A DNA stretch of 64,000 bases from contig CAMJAG010000002.1 of the NCBI GenBank assembly GCA_946403545.1, forward strand, positions 9,456-73,455, in the 5' to 3' direction. Position numbers and translations under genes: made by a program. Positions 7,239 to 16,138 of this stretch are shown piece after piece. This DNA is from an uncultured Caryophanales bacterium (lineage in GTDB: Bacteria; Bacillota_I; Bacilli_A; RFN20; CAG-826). Numbering within the stretch: position 1 is the stretch's first letter; the number at the start of each line of letters is the position of its first letter. The notes beneath the pieces are model-generated. The model was given only the letters and a program-made list of their open reading frames with translations. It made no database searches and had not been told where the DNA came from.

Positions 7239-10178
7239 CTATGCTTTTTTCCAAAGAGTTGTAGGAGTTTGGTTAGCGTTTCCGTAACATGCAAATCTTG
7301 GAGAGCCAGCATTGTATGATAATCTTCTAGCAGAATCTTTGACGTTTAAGATTGTTGGAACAGTACCTTCGAAGGAAATTGTCCAAGAAGCATTGTCATC
7401 GACACTTGCTTGTGTTTGTAAAGAGTTACCAGACTTCCAAGTGAGGTAAGTACCATCAGGAAGCTTTAATGCGAATGTATTTGCTTTAGAACCAGCAACA
7501 ACTTCGATTAAGTATTTAGATGCATCTGGAGTAGCACCTGTGTAATCATCAGCAATACCATATTTTGTGTTTGTTGTAGAAATACCACCGAATTGTTTCT
7601 TAACTGTAGCTGTTTCAGCAGCAAGAATGATCTTATCGCCAACAGCGATAGATGATGCTTTAGAAAGGCTTGTAGCAGTACCTTGAGCAACTGTAATTGT
7701 ACATGTAGCTTCTAAGTTTCCTAATTTAGCCTTAACTGTAGCTGTAGAACCAACAACTGCATCACCAGCAACTGTAACTAAACCAGCATCAACTGTAACT
7801 TTGTTATTGCCTTCAACAGACCAAACGATTTCATCAGAGAATGCTTCAGCTGGTGTGAAGATAACATTAAGTTGTAATGTATCGTTTTGTTTAACTGTTG
7901 CAGATGTCTTATCTAATGCGATACCAGTAACTACTGGTGCTTCGTATGCTAAGACTGTTGGGTTTAATAATTGATATGCACTAGATGCGACTGTGCTTAA
8001 ATCTGTTGCGTTAGATTTGTATGCGCTGACAAAACCAGCGACTTGAACTGTATAACCTTTTTTGAGCTTGCTTACTGCATCATTGTATGTAGCTTCTGAT
8101 GGATAGCTCTTGTGTAAGTAAACAGTCATTTCTTTGCCTTCAGCAACTTTTACTTTGTAAGTAACGTTATCAGTTTTATAAGTATGTTTTGCTGGAGCTT
8201 GGCTAACGATACCAGAAACAACAGCATATCTACCTTGATCTTTAGCTGCTAATTTATCAACGTTATTTTCATTGATAATTAAAGCATTAGGTTGTGTTAA
8301 ATCTGCATCTGCAACGATTTCTTGAGTTGTTGGAGTAACTTGTTTACCACCATTGAAGTTGCTTACGCTACCTTTAACGTGGATAATGCTACCCATTTGA
8401 ACGTTTGCTAATGGAGAACCATAGATGTACATACCACTATCACCATCAGCGATCCAGTAACCTTTAGTTGTACCGTTTTCATAACCACCAATGTAGTAGC
8501 CATATGTATCGACTTTAGTACCATAGATACCATCATCTAAGTCTTTTAATGTTTGTTGTCTAACAGTAACTTTACATTCAGCTGCTGCATTACCTGCTCT
8601 AGCTGTAATGACTGCGTTACCATTACCTTTAGGTGTAACAACACCGTTTTCAACTGTTGCAACAGCTTCATTTGATGAAGACCATTCAACTGTTTCACCA
8701 CATGGTTTGTCAGCTTTTCTAGCTGTTCTTGTAGCTGTTAATTCAAGTGTAACGCCTTCGACGTTAACGAGTTCAGCTGTCTTTTGGCTTAATTCGACTT
8801 TAACACATGGGTTATTATCGACTTGAATGAATGTGTATACAGGGAATAAAAGTCCTTCGACTTTTGCTTGAATGCAGACATAACCATTGCTGACACCAGT
8901 AACTTCACCTGTATCTTCGTCAACTGTAGCGATTGATTCATCTAATGAATACCACTTTACAGCAGCCTCAGCTGCGCCTGCTGGAAGAAAATTTGCGATT
9001 AATTGTAATTTATTTCCTGGAGCGACAACTAAGTCACCTGTTTCAGATGTAATTGTTGCGCTTGTAGGAGCACTTTGATATTGTCTTGTAACTGTCATCT
9101 TTAAATATTTAGATGAGGAGTTACCACCAACCATGTAACCTTCGACGTTAGAATATTTACCTTCTGTGTTGTCGACTTGACATGCATCTGTAGATGTAAT
9201 GTTGATTTTACCTGAACATTCACTTGTATCGCCTTCAAGTGTCATCATTGCGTCTTTACCAGTACCACCAGCACCTTTAACTTGTTCAATCTTAATTGGT
9301 TTGATTGATGTGTACTTTGTGGAACCATTAGTGCCGTTTGCTTTAGCTTCTGTGTAATAGCTAGCAAAATCAGCAGCTTTAAATTCTTTAAATGATTGAG
9401 TTTTGAATGTTCTGTTGATGACGTTTAATTGATCTGGGTATAAAGAGTTTTGCTTATCTGCTGTTGAAACAGGAGCGATACCTTCTAAAACGCCATAGTA
9501 GTTTGTGAATTTGACACTAACTTGGACAGAATCACCAACTTTAGCTTTTAAGTTGGATTTTTGACCATAAACGACTAATGGACAAATCTCTTCACCATCG
9601 TCGATAAGGATAGTTCCGTCATATGTTGCATCACTACTTGCCTTAGAAACAGGAATAGCGACGACTTTACCAGCGATTGTGTAAGTTGTTTCTGTCTTTG
9701 CAGAAGCATTACCTGCACTGCCGTTGAATGGAGCTTCTTTAATTGCTGCTTCAAATGCTTCTTTAATGCCTAAGACACTACTCTTTGCAATGTTGAGTTC
9801 GAGTTCAGCAACGACTTCATTGTTAACTTTAGCAACGACTGTAGCTTTACCTTCCTTCTTACATTCAACTGTAGTTGCATCTTTGAATTCTAAATATTCA
9901 GCATCTGCAGCGGATTTTAAAGCGAATGTAGCTTCACCGGAATATGGGTTACCATTTTTGTTTAAAACAAATGTAACTCTTTCACCGACTTTTGCATCGC
10001 CAGACATTGCGATAGCATATTCGCTTACAATTGGACCTGGACCTGGTTGAGAACCACTGTCAGGTTCGGATGTATTGCTATTGTTTGCTGATGGGTTGTT
10101 TTGTGTACAACCAGTTAAAACAGGAGCGGCAATAGCAAATGTGACAAATAATGTCGAAAAGATTTTCTTGAATTTCAT
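7239..10178 (-). CDS. Large surface lipoprotein with OB-fold and bacterial Ig-like (Big_2) domains
   Basis: A 979-residue lipoprotein. The signal peptide is MKFKKIFSTLFVTFAIAAP with lipobox LTGC. The ATG at 10178 is chosen because AGGAGG lies six bases upstream; a TTG two codons earlier overlaps that site. Approximate order: an Ig-like start; an OB-fold-type domain (about 140-240, TYTIAGKVVAIP...); Big_2 repeats (about 375-540, with WYSLDESIATVDEDTGEVTG and WSSSNEAVATVENGVVT); a second OB-fold-like region (about 545-740); another Big_2 (about 750-830); and a C-terminal beta domain of 140 residues ending NQTPTTLWKKA. No catalytic motif is recognised. It is the last gene of the ABC/nuclease operon, so binding nucleic acid or cell-wall material is inferred from place and OB-folds. 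Confidence 0.8.
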   Translation of the reverse strand: MKFKKIFSTLFVTFAIAAPVLTGCTQNNPSANNSNTSEPDSGSQPGPGPIVSEYAIAMSGDAKVGERVTFVLNKNGNPYSGEATFALKSAADAEYLEFKDATTVECKKEGKATVVAKVNNEVVAELELNIAKSSVLGIKEAFEAAIKEAPFNGSAGNASAKTETTYTIAGKVVAIPVSKASSDATYDGTILIDDGEEICPLVVYGQKSNLKAKVGDSVQVSVKFTNYYGVLEGIAPVSTADKQNSLYPDQLNVINRTFKTQSFKEFKAADFASYYTEAKANGTNGSTKYTSIKPIKIEQVKGAGGTGKDAMMTLEGDTSECSGKINITSTDACQVDNTEGKYSNVEGYMVGGNSSSKYLKMTVTRQYQSAPTSATITSETGDLVVAPGNKLQLIANFLPAGAAEAAVKWYSLDESIATVDEDTGEVTGVSNGYVCIQAKVEGLLFPVYTFIQVDNNPCVKVELSQKTAELVNVEGVTLELTATRTARKADKPCGETVEWSSSNEAVATVENGVVTPKGNGNAVITARAGNAAAECKVTVRQQTLKDLDDGIYGTKVDTYGYYIGGYENGTTKGYWIADGDSGMYIYGSPLANVQMGSIIHVKGSVSNFNGGKQVTPTTQEIVADADLTQPNALIINENNVDKLAAKDQGRYAVVSGIVSQAPAKHTYKTDNVTYKVKVAEGKEMTVYLHKSYPSEATYNDAVSKLKKGYTVQVAGFVSAYKSNATDLSTVASSAYQLLNPTVLAYEAPVVTGIALDKTSATVKQNDTLQLNVIFTPAEAFSDEIVWSVEGNNKVTVDAGLVTVAGDAVVGSTATVKAKLGNLEATCTITVAQGTATSLSKASSIAVGDKIILAAETATVKKQFGGISTTNTKYGIADDYTGATPDASKYLIEVVAGSKANTFALKLPDGTYLTWKSGNSLQTQASVDDNASWTISFEGTVPTILNVKDSARRLSYNAGSPRFACYGNANQTPTTLWKKA

Positions 10179-10200
10179 AACCAACCTCCTTCTTATGAAA

Positions 10201-10623
10201 TTACTTTTTGTCAGCCATGTTATCTTTGAGTTTAGCTATGGCTGAAATCTCTTTTTTATAAGCAATTCTATATTTTAAGTTAGTGAGAACTTGGACTAGC
10301 CCGAGGGTTAACAAAGTTACTCCACCAACTGCGCAGGCAATGCAAATCCAGAATTGCAAGGATAAGACATCTATACCTGCTGGTTTATTCATCTTCCTAG
10401 TGAAAGAAAGAATAAAGAATAAAACTGAGACCGCTAAACAAATGCCACCTAAAACGACTAAGCATAAACCATTGTCTTGGTTATCTAGTGTTTTAACGAT
10501 GGATTGATGGTCTTTTCTGCTCTTATTAGTAAGCTCATCGTATGGTAAAGACCCCAATTCTTCTTCAGAAATAATTGGGTTTTCTTGAATTACGGATAAT
10601 TTTTGAGTCTTTACTTCTTCCAT
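10201..10623 (-). CDS. Small two-helix membrane protein of the ABC/nuclease operon
   Basis: A 140-residue protein with two predicted transmembrane helices (LCLVVLGGICLAVSVLFFIL near 55-75 and FWICIACAVGGVTLLTLGLV near 90-110). It has cytoplasmic-type charged ends. No family recognised. It starts one base after the nuclease gene stop and ends 22 bases before the next lipoprotein gene, so it is co-transcribed and may be an accessory subunit of that envelope system. Confidence 0.7.
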   Translation of the reverse strand: MEEVKTQKLSVIQENPIISEEELGSLPYDELTNKSRKDHQSIVKTLDNQDNGLCLVVLGGICLAVSVLFFILSFTRKMNKPAGIDVLSLQFWICIACAVGGVTLLTLGLVQVLTNLKYRIAYKKEISAIAKLKDNMADKK

Positions 10624-10624
10624 A

Positions 10625-12688
10625 TTAATCAGCTAATTCGGATAATGTGATGTCTGTGCCAGAGCAGATTTTAGCACTCATCTTCTTTTTACCACTAGTT
10701 GATTCATAACCAGTGGAAATAACGACTGTGTTAGTCATTTTCTTACGTTTTGCAGTAACTTGAATTGTGTAAGCCTTATTTGGATTACTTTCATCAAGGT
10801 TAGCGTATTCAGCGCCTTTTTCGTTGAAGTAGTAAGATCCACCAGTGAAGAACTTATAGCTACGGCATGTGTTAATACCATATGTAACTAAGATTTCTTG
10901 GTCAACTGTGAATCTAATAACGCTTGAAGAATATCTTAATCCTGCGTTTTTGCTACCACCATAGCTAGCTGGATCATCATTCATTGTTTTACAATTGTCT
11001 GTTCCAAAACCAGCGTAGAAGATAGGAGCGTTAGATGTATTGTAGAAAGGATAAGCATCATTGTACTTATTGATTTCTTCAGAACCACCTTCGCCGATTT
11101 CTTCTGGTTGATTGTTATAGCTACTTGTGAATGGATAGCAGAATACATCATCAGTAATCTTTACTAAGACTTGTGGATAGTGTTTGCTATTAAATTGAGC
11201 ACCTGTCACTTCAATAGGTCTAATTTCGTGACCACGAGAAATGATTGTTGTGTCTCTATTTGGGTTTGGATTTAATGTGTGGTATGAAATACCTTGCATT
11301 TGATAACATCCACCATAACTTGAAATTGCGCCAATAACTTGGACATAGTCGCCAGTTTTAATTGGAGTTTCAGAATATGTGAAGACGTATAATCCATATG
11401 GATCGCTAGCTGCTAAATCAGCTGCGGAGTAAGATGGCTTATCTTGAATATAGAAAGATGTACCAACCTTACGTGTAACGTAACCTTTAACTTTGTATAA
11501 AGATTTTTTATTACAATAAATTGAATCTGGATAGTATTTTAAGTCAGCGTCATCATGTGTACCACTTGTGTAAAGACGGGACATTGATAATTCATCGACT
11601 TCTACTTTTTCATAATCAAAGTAGTTGTCATCTTCTTTATCAGAGTAAATGTGACGTTTATTTGCTTTTGCAGATAAGTTTGCTTTATCGAAATATCTAT
11701 AGAAATAGTCACCTGTATCTTCTGGAGAACCGACACCGAATGAGAATCCTTGATAGACCATTTCAAGATTTAAGCATCTGAAATCGTTTTTTGTTGGGTT
11801 ATCAACTGTTGCATACCAAACATAAGCTAAGCTTCTTTGGTTACCATCAGCAGTTGCATAGTATGTACCTTGTTCACTAGAACCTAATTTGAGATCTTCT
11901 AATGTCATTTTATCACCATTTAAGCTAGCGGATTGACCAACAAGGATTAAGCTTGTAACGCCTGCGTATGTAGGAGTTACGTCTAAATATTTAAGTAAGG
12001 AGGAATCGCCTGAGTAAATGTATTTTGAATAGTAAGATGCAGTTAAGCCCCACTTTTCAATTTCACTTGTAGATTCAGGTGTATCAATACCTAAATAACG
12101 AATTTTAATTGTGTAACCTAAGTTTTTAGCTTCAACGTGTGTTGTATCGCCATCAACATAGTTTACGAAAGCATCGGAATCAACTTTTTGTCCTTTGTTA
12201 TATTTTTTAGGAGCATTAGCTTGTTCGATACCACATCTACGGAAGTCGAGATTTTCTTTCTTATCAGTAGATGGTTTTGATGGATTCATAACTTCGTTAA
12301 AGACAGCATCAGAAATGTTGAGTTTGAATTTTTCAACAAAATCAACACCTGGATCAACATCATAACTTGCCTTTAATTTGTTAGTTCCAGAAGTAATTTT
12401 TGTGGAATAAATTGCGGAACCATCTTCGTTTTTCTTAACGAGTTCACAATCTACACCATTATTAGTAACACTACCAATGAAGAAGTCTTCACTAGGTGTA
12501 ACTGTAAATGTTAATGTATCGCCTGGTTTAACAGCGTTTGCTTCAGCGGAGAAATTAGATAATCTACCATAAATTGATGTAGTAGTTGTATCTAAATAGG
12601 ATGTCTCAACTTTTTTAGTTTGTTGACAACCTGCTAAAGCGAATCCTGCAATAACAAGGCCAATAACGTATTTGAAATTCTTTTTCAT
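10625..12688 (-). CDS. Surface lipoprotein nuclease with staphylococcal-nuclease (TNase/SNc) domain
   Basis: A 687-residue lipoprotein (signal MKKNFKYVIGLVIAGFALAGC). A thermonuclease-type domain spans about 170-320. All catalytic residues of staphylococcal nuclease have equivalents: the VDGDT motif (D179, D181), R197 in KIRYLG, D202, T203 and E205 in IDTPES, and R285 in NQRSLAYVW. Between them sits a family-unusual insert of roughly 50-60 residues. An OB-fold-like domain follows (about 397-470), then a beta-rich C-terminus. It would cut DNA or RNA, Ca2+-dependently, outside the cell. It lies 19 bases downstream of the ABC binding-protein gene, the same association seen in mycoplasma nuclease/ABC operons. 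Confidence 0.85.
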   Translation of the reverse strand: MKKNFKYVIGLVIAGFALAGCQQTKKVETSYLDTTTTSIYGRLSNFSAEANAVKPGDTLTFTVTPSEDFFIGSVTNNGVDCELVKKNEDGSAIYSTKITSGTNKLKASYDVDPGVDFVEKFKLNISDAVFNEVMNPSKPSTDKKENLDFRRCGIEQANAPKKYNKGQKVDSDAFVNYVDGDTTHVEAKNLGYTIKIRYLGIDTPESTSEIEKWGLTASYYSKYIYSGDSSLLKYLDVTPTYAGVTSLILVGQSASLNGDKMTLEDLKLGSSEQGTYYATADGNQRSLAYVWYATVDNPTKNDFRCLNLEMVYQGFSFGVGSPEDTGDYFYRYFDKANLSAKANKRHIYSDKEDDNYFDYEKVEVDELSMSRLYTSGTHDDADLKYYPDSIYCNKKSLYKVKGYVTRKVGTSFYIQDKPSYSAADLAASDPYGLYVFTYSETPIKTGDYVQVIGAISSYGGCYQMQGISYHTLNPNPNRDTTIISRGHEIRPIEVTGAQFNSKHYPQVLVKITDDVFCYPFTSSYNNQPEEIGEGGSEEINKYNDAYPFYNTSNAPIFYAGFGTDNCKTMNDDPASYGGSKNAGLRYSSSVIRFTVDQEILVTYGINTCRSYKFFTGGSYYFNEKGAEYANLDESNPNKAYTIQVTAKRKKMTNTVVISTGYESTSGKKKMSAKICSGTDITLSELAD

Positions 12689-12707
12689 ACTTTATAAATC
12701 CTTATTA

Positions 12708-14219
12708 TTATGCAGCGGACTTGCATTGGTTGAATGCATATGTGAATGCATCATCAATAGAACGGTTTTCAAGATATGTGTACTTGATTAAGCTACCAAT
12801 TTGAGTTCTAGCTGTACCAGATCCAACAAATGTTGGAGATGTGTAATAGTAGTCTTTTAATGTGGATGTAATTGATGGAATAGCGTATTTTAAGCCTTCA
12901 TCTTTTAATGCGATCCAGCTCTTGTAGTTTGCTGTATCGTAACAAGAGATTCTAATTGGGTCATATGAGTTTTCAAGTGCTAATGCTGTGTTATTTTCTG
13001 TATCAGCAAGCATCTTATAGAATAACCATGCTCCCTTGTGAATGTAGTCATCATCGTTATTGAAGAAACAAATGGATGGACCTTGTTGGATATATTTTGG
13101 AGTTTCTCCATAGTATGGAACAGGTGCTAAATCGACTTGGAAGTTACTTGAAATGTTATAGCTAGAACCACCAGTAGAACCGATAGTCATAACGAGTTTT
13201 GCTTCACCAAAGTAATCGTTAGTGTATTTTGTACCACCTAAGCTACCTTTAGTGACCATAACTTTATCTTTAACGTTTTGTAAAACGTCACCGACAAATG
13301 CTTTAGCATCGGCATTAACGAATGCGAAGTGTTGTTTTGGATCACTTCTACTTGCATCATCGTTGACTGTATAAGGGATGCCTCTTTGTGCAAATTGAGT
13401 AATGAACATATTTGCATCAGAGTCATAACCGATTGGATAGAATTCACCAGCAACTTGGTTATCGCTTCTATCTTTAATGATTTTTTTACCAAGAGCAATC
13501 ATGTCATCCCATTTTGTTGGAACTGTGTATGTATAACCTTGATGGCCAACAACATATTCTTTTAATGCAGCTAAATCTGTATCATATGTTGCGCTCTTTT
13601 CTCTTGTTTTACCTTCAACTTTTGCAACTAAACCAGCAAAAGTAGAATCGTTTGCGAATTTTACTTTATTTTGTTCATTTAAGCCATCCATATATGCACG
13701 GTTATAGTACATAACTTCAGTTGATTTATACATAGGCATGGACCAAACACCATCAAATTGATATTGGTTACCTTCAGCATAATATCCAGGAACAAAGTCA
13801 GCGATTTCGCTATCTTTGTAACCGAAGTTTGGATCTTTAAGGAAGTTGTCTAATCTTAACAATGAAGAATCTGCTAAATCTTTTGAAATGTATTCAGCAA
13901 AGCTGTCTGGATAGCCCATTGCTAATGCTGGAACTTCACCAGAAGATAATTTTGTTTTAGCAGCAGAATGTAAACCATCATAGTCACCAGCTAAGTGAAC
14001 GAGGTTCATTTTGTATTTGCCTGCATATAAAGCATCAAATTTGTCTGCGACCTTTCTAAGTTCATCAGTTTTAGCATGACCTAAGCAGTGCCAGAAAGTG
14101 ATTTCAACTTCTTTTGCAGGATCGTCAGTTGGTAGATTTCTATCGACATCGACAGTTCCACCACATGCTGTTAATGTTAACAATGCACTAGCAGCAATCA
14201 ATAATAATTTTTTACGCAT
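12708..14219 (-). CDS. ABC transporter solute-binding lipoprotein, family 1 (UgpB/MalE-like)
   Basis: A 503-residue lipoprotein (signal MRKKLLLIAASALLTLTAC). Its mature part follows the family 1 extracellular solute-binding pattern: VEITFWHCLGH, later WSMPMYKSTEVMYYNRAYMD and LVMTIGSTGGSSYN. By fold it would bind sugars, glycerol-phosphoryl compounds or similar polyols. By context (nuclease and 5'-nucleotidase neighbours) nucleotides, nucleosides or phosphodiester fragments are candidates. A strong Shine-Dalgarno site (TTAGGAGG) lies in the 11-base gap after the permease gene. Confidence 0.85.
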   Translation of the reverse strand: MRKKLLLIAASALLTLTACGGTVDVDRNLPTDDPAKEVEITFWHCLGHAKTDELRKVADKFDALYAGKYKMNLVHLAGDYDGLHSAAKTKLSSGEVPALAMGYPDSFAEYISKDLADSSLLRLDNFLKDPNFGYKDSEIADFVPGYYAEGNQYQFDGVWSMPMYKSTEVMYYNRAYMDGLNEQNKVKFANDSTFAGLVAKVEGKTREKSATYDTDLAALKEYVVGHQGYTYTVPTKWDDMIALGKKIIKDRSDNQVAGEFYPIGYDSDANMFITQFAQRGIPYTVNDDASRSDPKQHFAFVNADAKAFVGDVLQNVKDKVMVTKGSLGGTKYTNDYFGEAKLVMTIGSTGGSSYNISSNFQVDLAPVPYYGETPKYIQQGPSICFFNNDDDYIHKGAWLFYKMLADTENNTALALENSYDPIRISCYDTANYKSWIALKDEGLKYAIPSITSTLKDYYYTSPTFVGSGTARTQIGSLIKYTYLENRSIDDAFTYAFNQCKSAA

Positions 14220-14230
14220 AAAGATTCCTC

Positions 14231-15184
14231 CTAACCCTTAATGCCAGCACGGCCGACACCGCGCATGATGTATTTTCTGAAAAATACGAACAATAGTAAT
14301 AATGGAACGGTAACGATAACAGTAGCAGCCATTTGTGCACCATAATCGTCAACGTTATCTGCAACAGAGAATGTTTCTCTTAAGCCGTTTGTGATTAAGT
14401 AGACGTTCTTATTACCTGTTGCGATTAAGTTTGGCCACACGTATGAGTTCCATGCGCCCATTAACTTAAGAATAAAGATAGTAGTTAAAGTTGGCATTGC
14501 TAAAGGTACCATAACTTGCCATAAGAATGACCAGTCTGATTTACCATCAACTTTAGCTGCTAAGTATAATTCGTTAGGGATTTGCTTGAAGTTTTGTCTT
14601 AAAAGGTAGATGTAGAAGACACTCACCATGAAAGGCAAAATCATCGCAGCAAAGTTACCAACGTAATTATTCATTTGAGTGAATCCAAGTCTTGAAACGG
14701 AAATGTAGTTAGAAATAACCATCATTTCACCAGGAATCATCATTGTGCCTAATAAAATTGTAAATACTAGGTCTTTGCCTTTGAAATTAAGTCTAGCGAA
14801 TGCGAAAGCCGCTAGAATTGTTGTAACTAAAGTACCAATTGTACTTAAGATACCAACTAATAATGTGTTTCTTAATAATGTTACGAAATCAAGTCTTGTT
14901 AAAGCTTCGCCATAGTTTGCCCAACGAATTGTCATTGGGAAGAATGTTGGAACTAAACGTTTGATTTCTGCACCAGTTTTTAAGGATGTAATAATCATCC
15001 AATAGAATGGGAAGACGATGAGAACTCCCATTACTGTTAAGAATGCATAGATAATAACCAAAGAGATGATATGAACAATCTTATCAATTCTTTGTTTAGT
15101 CTCTACTGATTGATTGCCACCGCGTAGTACTAAGACCATATCAGATGTGTCGGCAGCGTATTTAAATGTTTCGTTGCTTTTCAT
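14231..15184 (-). CDS. ABC transporter permease, UgpE/MalG type
   Basis: A 317-residue membrane protein with about six transmembrane helices. The permease EAA loop is visible as NELYLAAKVDGKSDWSFLWQ...PLAMP. It belongs to the MalG/UgpE half of CUT1-type importers, whose cytoplasmic EAA loop docks on the ATPase. It starts one base after the partner permease gene stop. An unusually long N-terminal cytoplasmic tail of about 35 residues precedes the first helix. Confidence 0.9.
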   Translation of the reverse strand: MKSNETFKYAADTSDMVLVLRGGNQSVETKQRIDKIVHIISLVIIYAFLTVMGVLIVFPFYWMIITSLKTGAEIKRLVPTFFPMTIRWANYGEALTRLDFVTLLRNTLLVGILSTIGTLVTTILAAFAFARLNFKGKDLVFTILLGTMMIPGEMMVISNYISVSRLGFTQMNNYVGNFAAMILPFMVSVFYIYLLRQNFKQIPNELYLAAKVDGKSDWSFLWQVMVPLAMPTLTTIFILKLMGAWNSYVWPNLIATGNKNVYLITNGLRETFSVADNVDDYGAQMAATVIVTVPLLLLFVFFRKYIMRGVGRAGIKG

Positions 15185-15185
15185 A

Positions 15186-16136
15186 CTAATAGTGAACCCT
15201 CTTCTTACTTACTTTATTTTGTACAACCGTGAATATCATAATAATGATAAACAGGAAGATTGACGCAGCGGATGCGTATTGGACTTTATTCTTTGCAACT
15301 TGGTCGTAAATAAAGAAGACCATGGTTTGCATTGAAGTTGGACCTGTGTTGATATCAAATGAACCACCACCAGCGCCGAATAAACCAATAACTGAGTTGT
15401 ATTCTTTAAATGCACCGATGAATGATGTAATCATCATGTATAAAATTTGTGGAGATAATAATGGAATTGTAATCTTCCATGCAGTTTTAATTTTGCCAGT
15501 GCTATCGATTTGAGCAGCTTCGTAGTATTGTTTATCAATATTTTGTAAACCACCTAAGAAAATCAAAATCTTGTATGGTAATGAATGCCATACAATGTAG
15601 AAACAAATTGCGAATAATGCTCTAGGATAAGCAACTGTTGCACCTGTAATTGGAGATGGAGTAATCCAAGTTAAGTTTGGACTTCTCAAAATGGAGTTGA
15701 TAATACCATAGTCGGAAGAGAAGATAACTGAGAAAACCATACCAATAGCGATTGCGTTAGTAACATAAGGCATGAAGAAGACTGTTTGGAAGAACTTCTT
15801 TAATGGTTTAATGCTATTTAATGCAATTGCGATTACAAGTGAAAGAATGATAGAACATGGAACAGTAATAATTGTGAGAACCAATGTGTTTGGTAATGCA
15901 GTTTTCATAACCAATTCAAACATTGAACCAGCACCACCACCAAGGCTGCCCCATGGTGTTAAGACAGATGCGTAGTTATCTAGTGTGAAACCAGAGAACT
16001 TACCTGTCATGTAGTTATAGTCTTTTAAGAATGAGACGAAGAAAGTGTTGATAATAGGGAAAAATGTAAACACCGATAACAATATGATTACCGGAGCTAA
16101 ATATAACCAACCTTTCCAATTGTTCTTGCTTTCCAT
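15186..16136 (-). CDS. ABC transporter permease, UgpA/MalF type
   Basis: A 316-residue protein with about six transmembrane helices and the EAA loop KQYYEAAQIDSTGKIKTAWKITIPLLSPQ (shown in part: YYEAAQIDSTGKIK). It is the UgpA/MalF-like partner of the permease at 14231-15184. It begins two bases after the ATPase gene stop, confirming a tight operon. No long periplasmic-type insert like that of E. coli MalF is seen. Confidence 0.9.
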   Translation of the reverse strand: MESKNNWKGWLYLAPVIILLSVFTFFPIINTFFVSFLKDYNYMTGKFSGFTLDNYASVLTPWGSLGGGAGSMFELVMKTALPNTLVLTIITVPCSIILSLVIAIALNSIKPLKKFFQTVFFMPYVTNAIAIGMVFSVIFSSDYGIINSILRSPNLTWITPSPITGATVAYPRALFAICFYIVWHSLPYKILIFLGGLQNIDKQYYEAAQIDSTGKIKTAWKITIPLLSPQILYMMITSFIGAFKEYNSVIGLFGAGGGSFDINTGPTSMQTMVFFIYDQVAKNKVQYASAASIFLFIIIMIFTVVQNKVSKKRVHY

Positions 16137-16138
16137 AA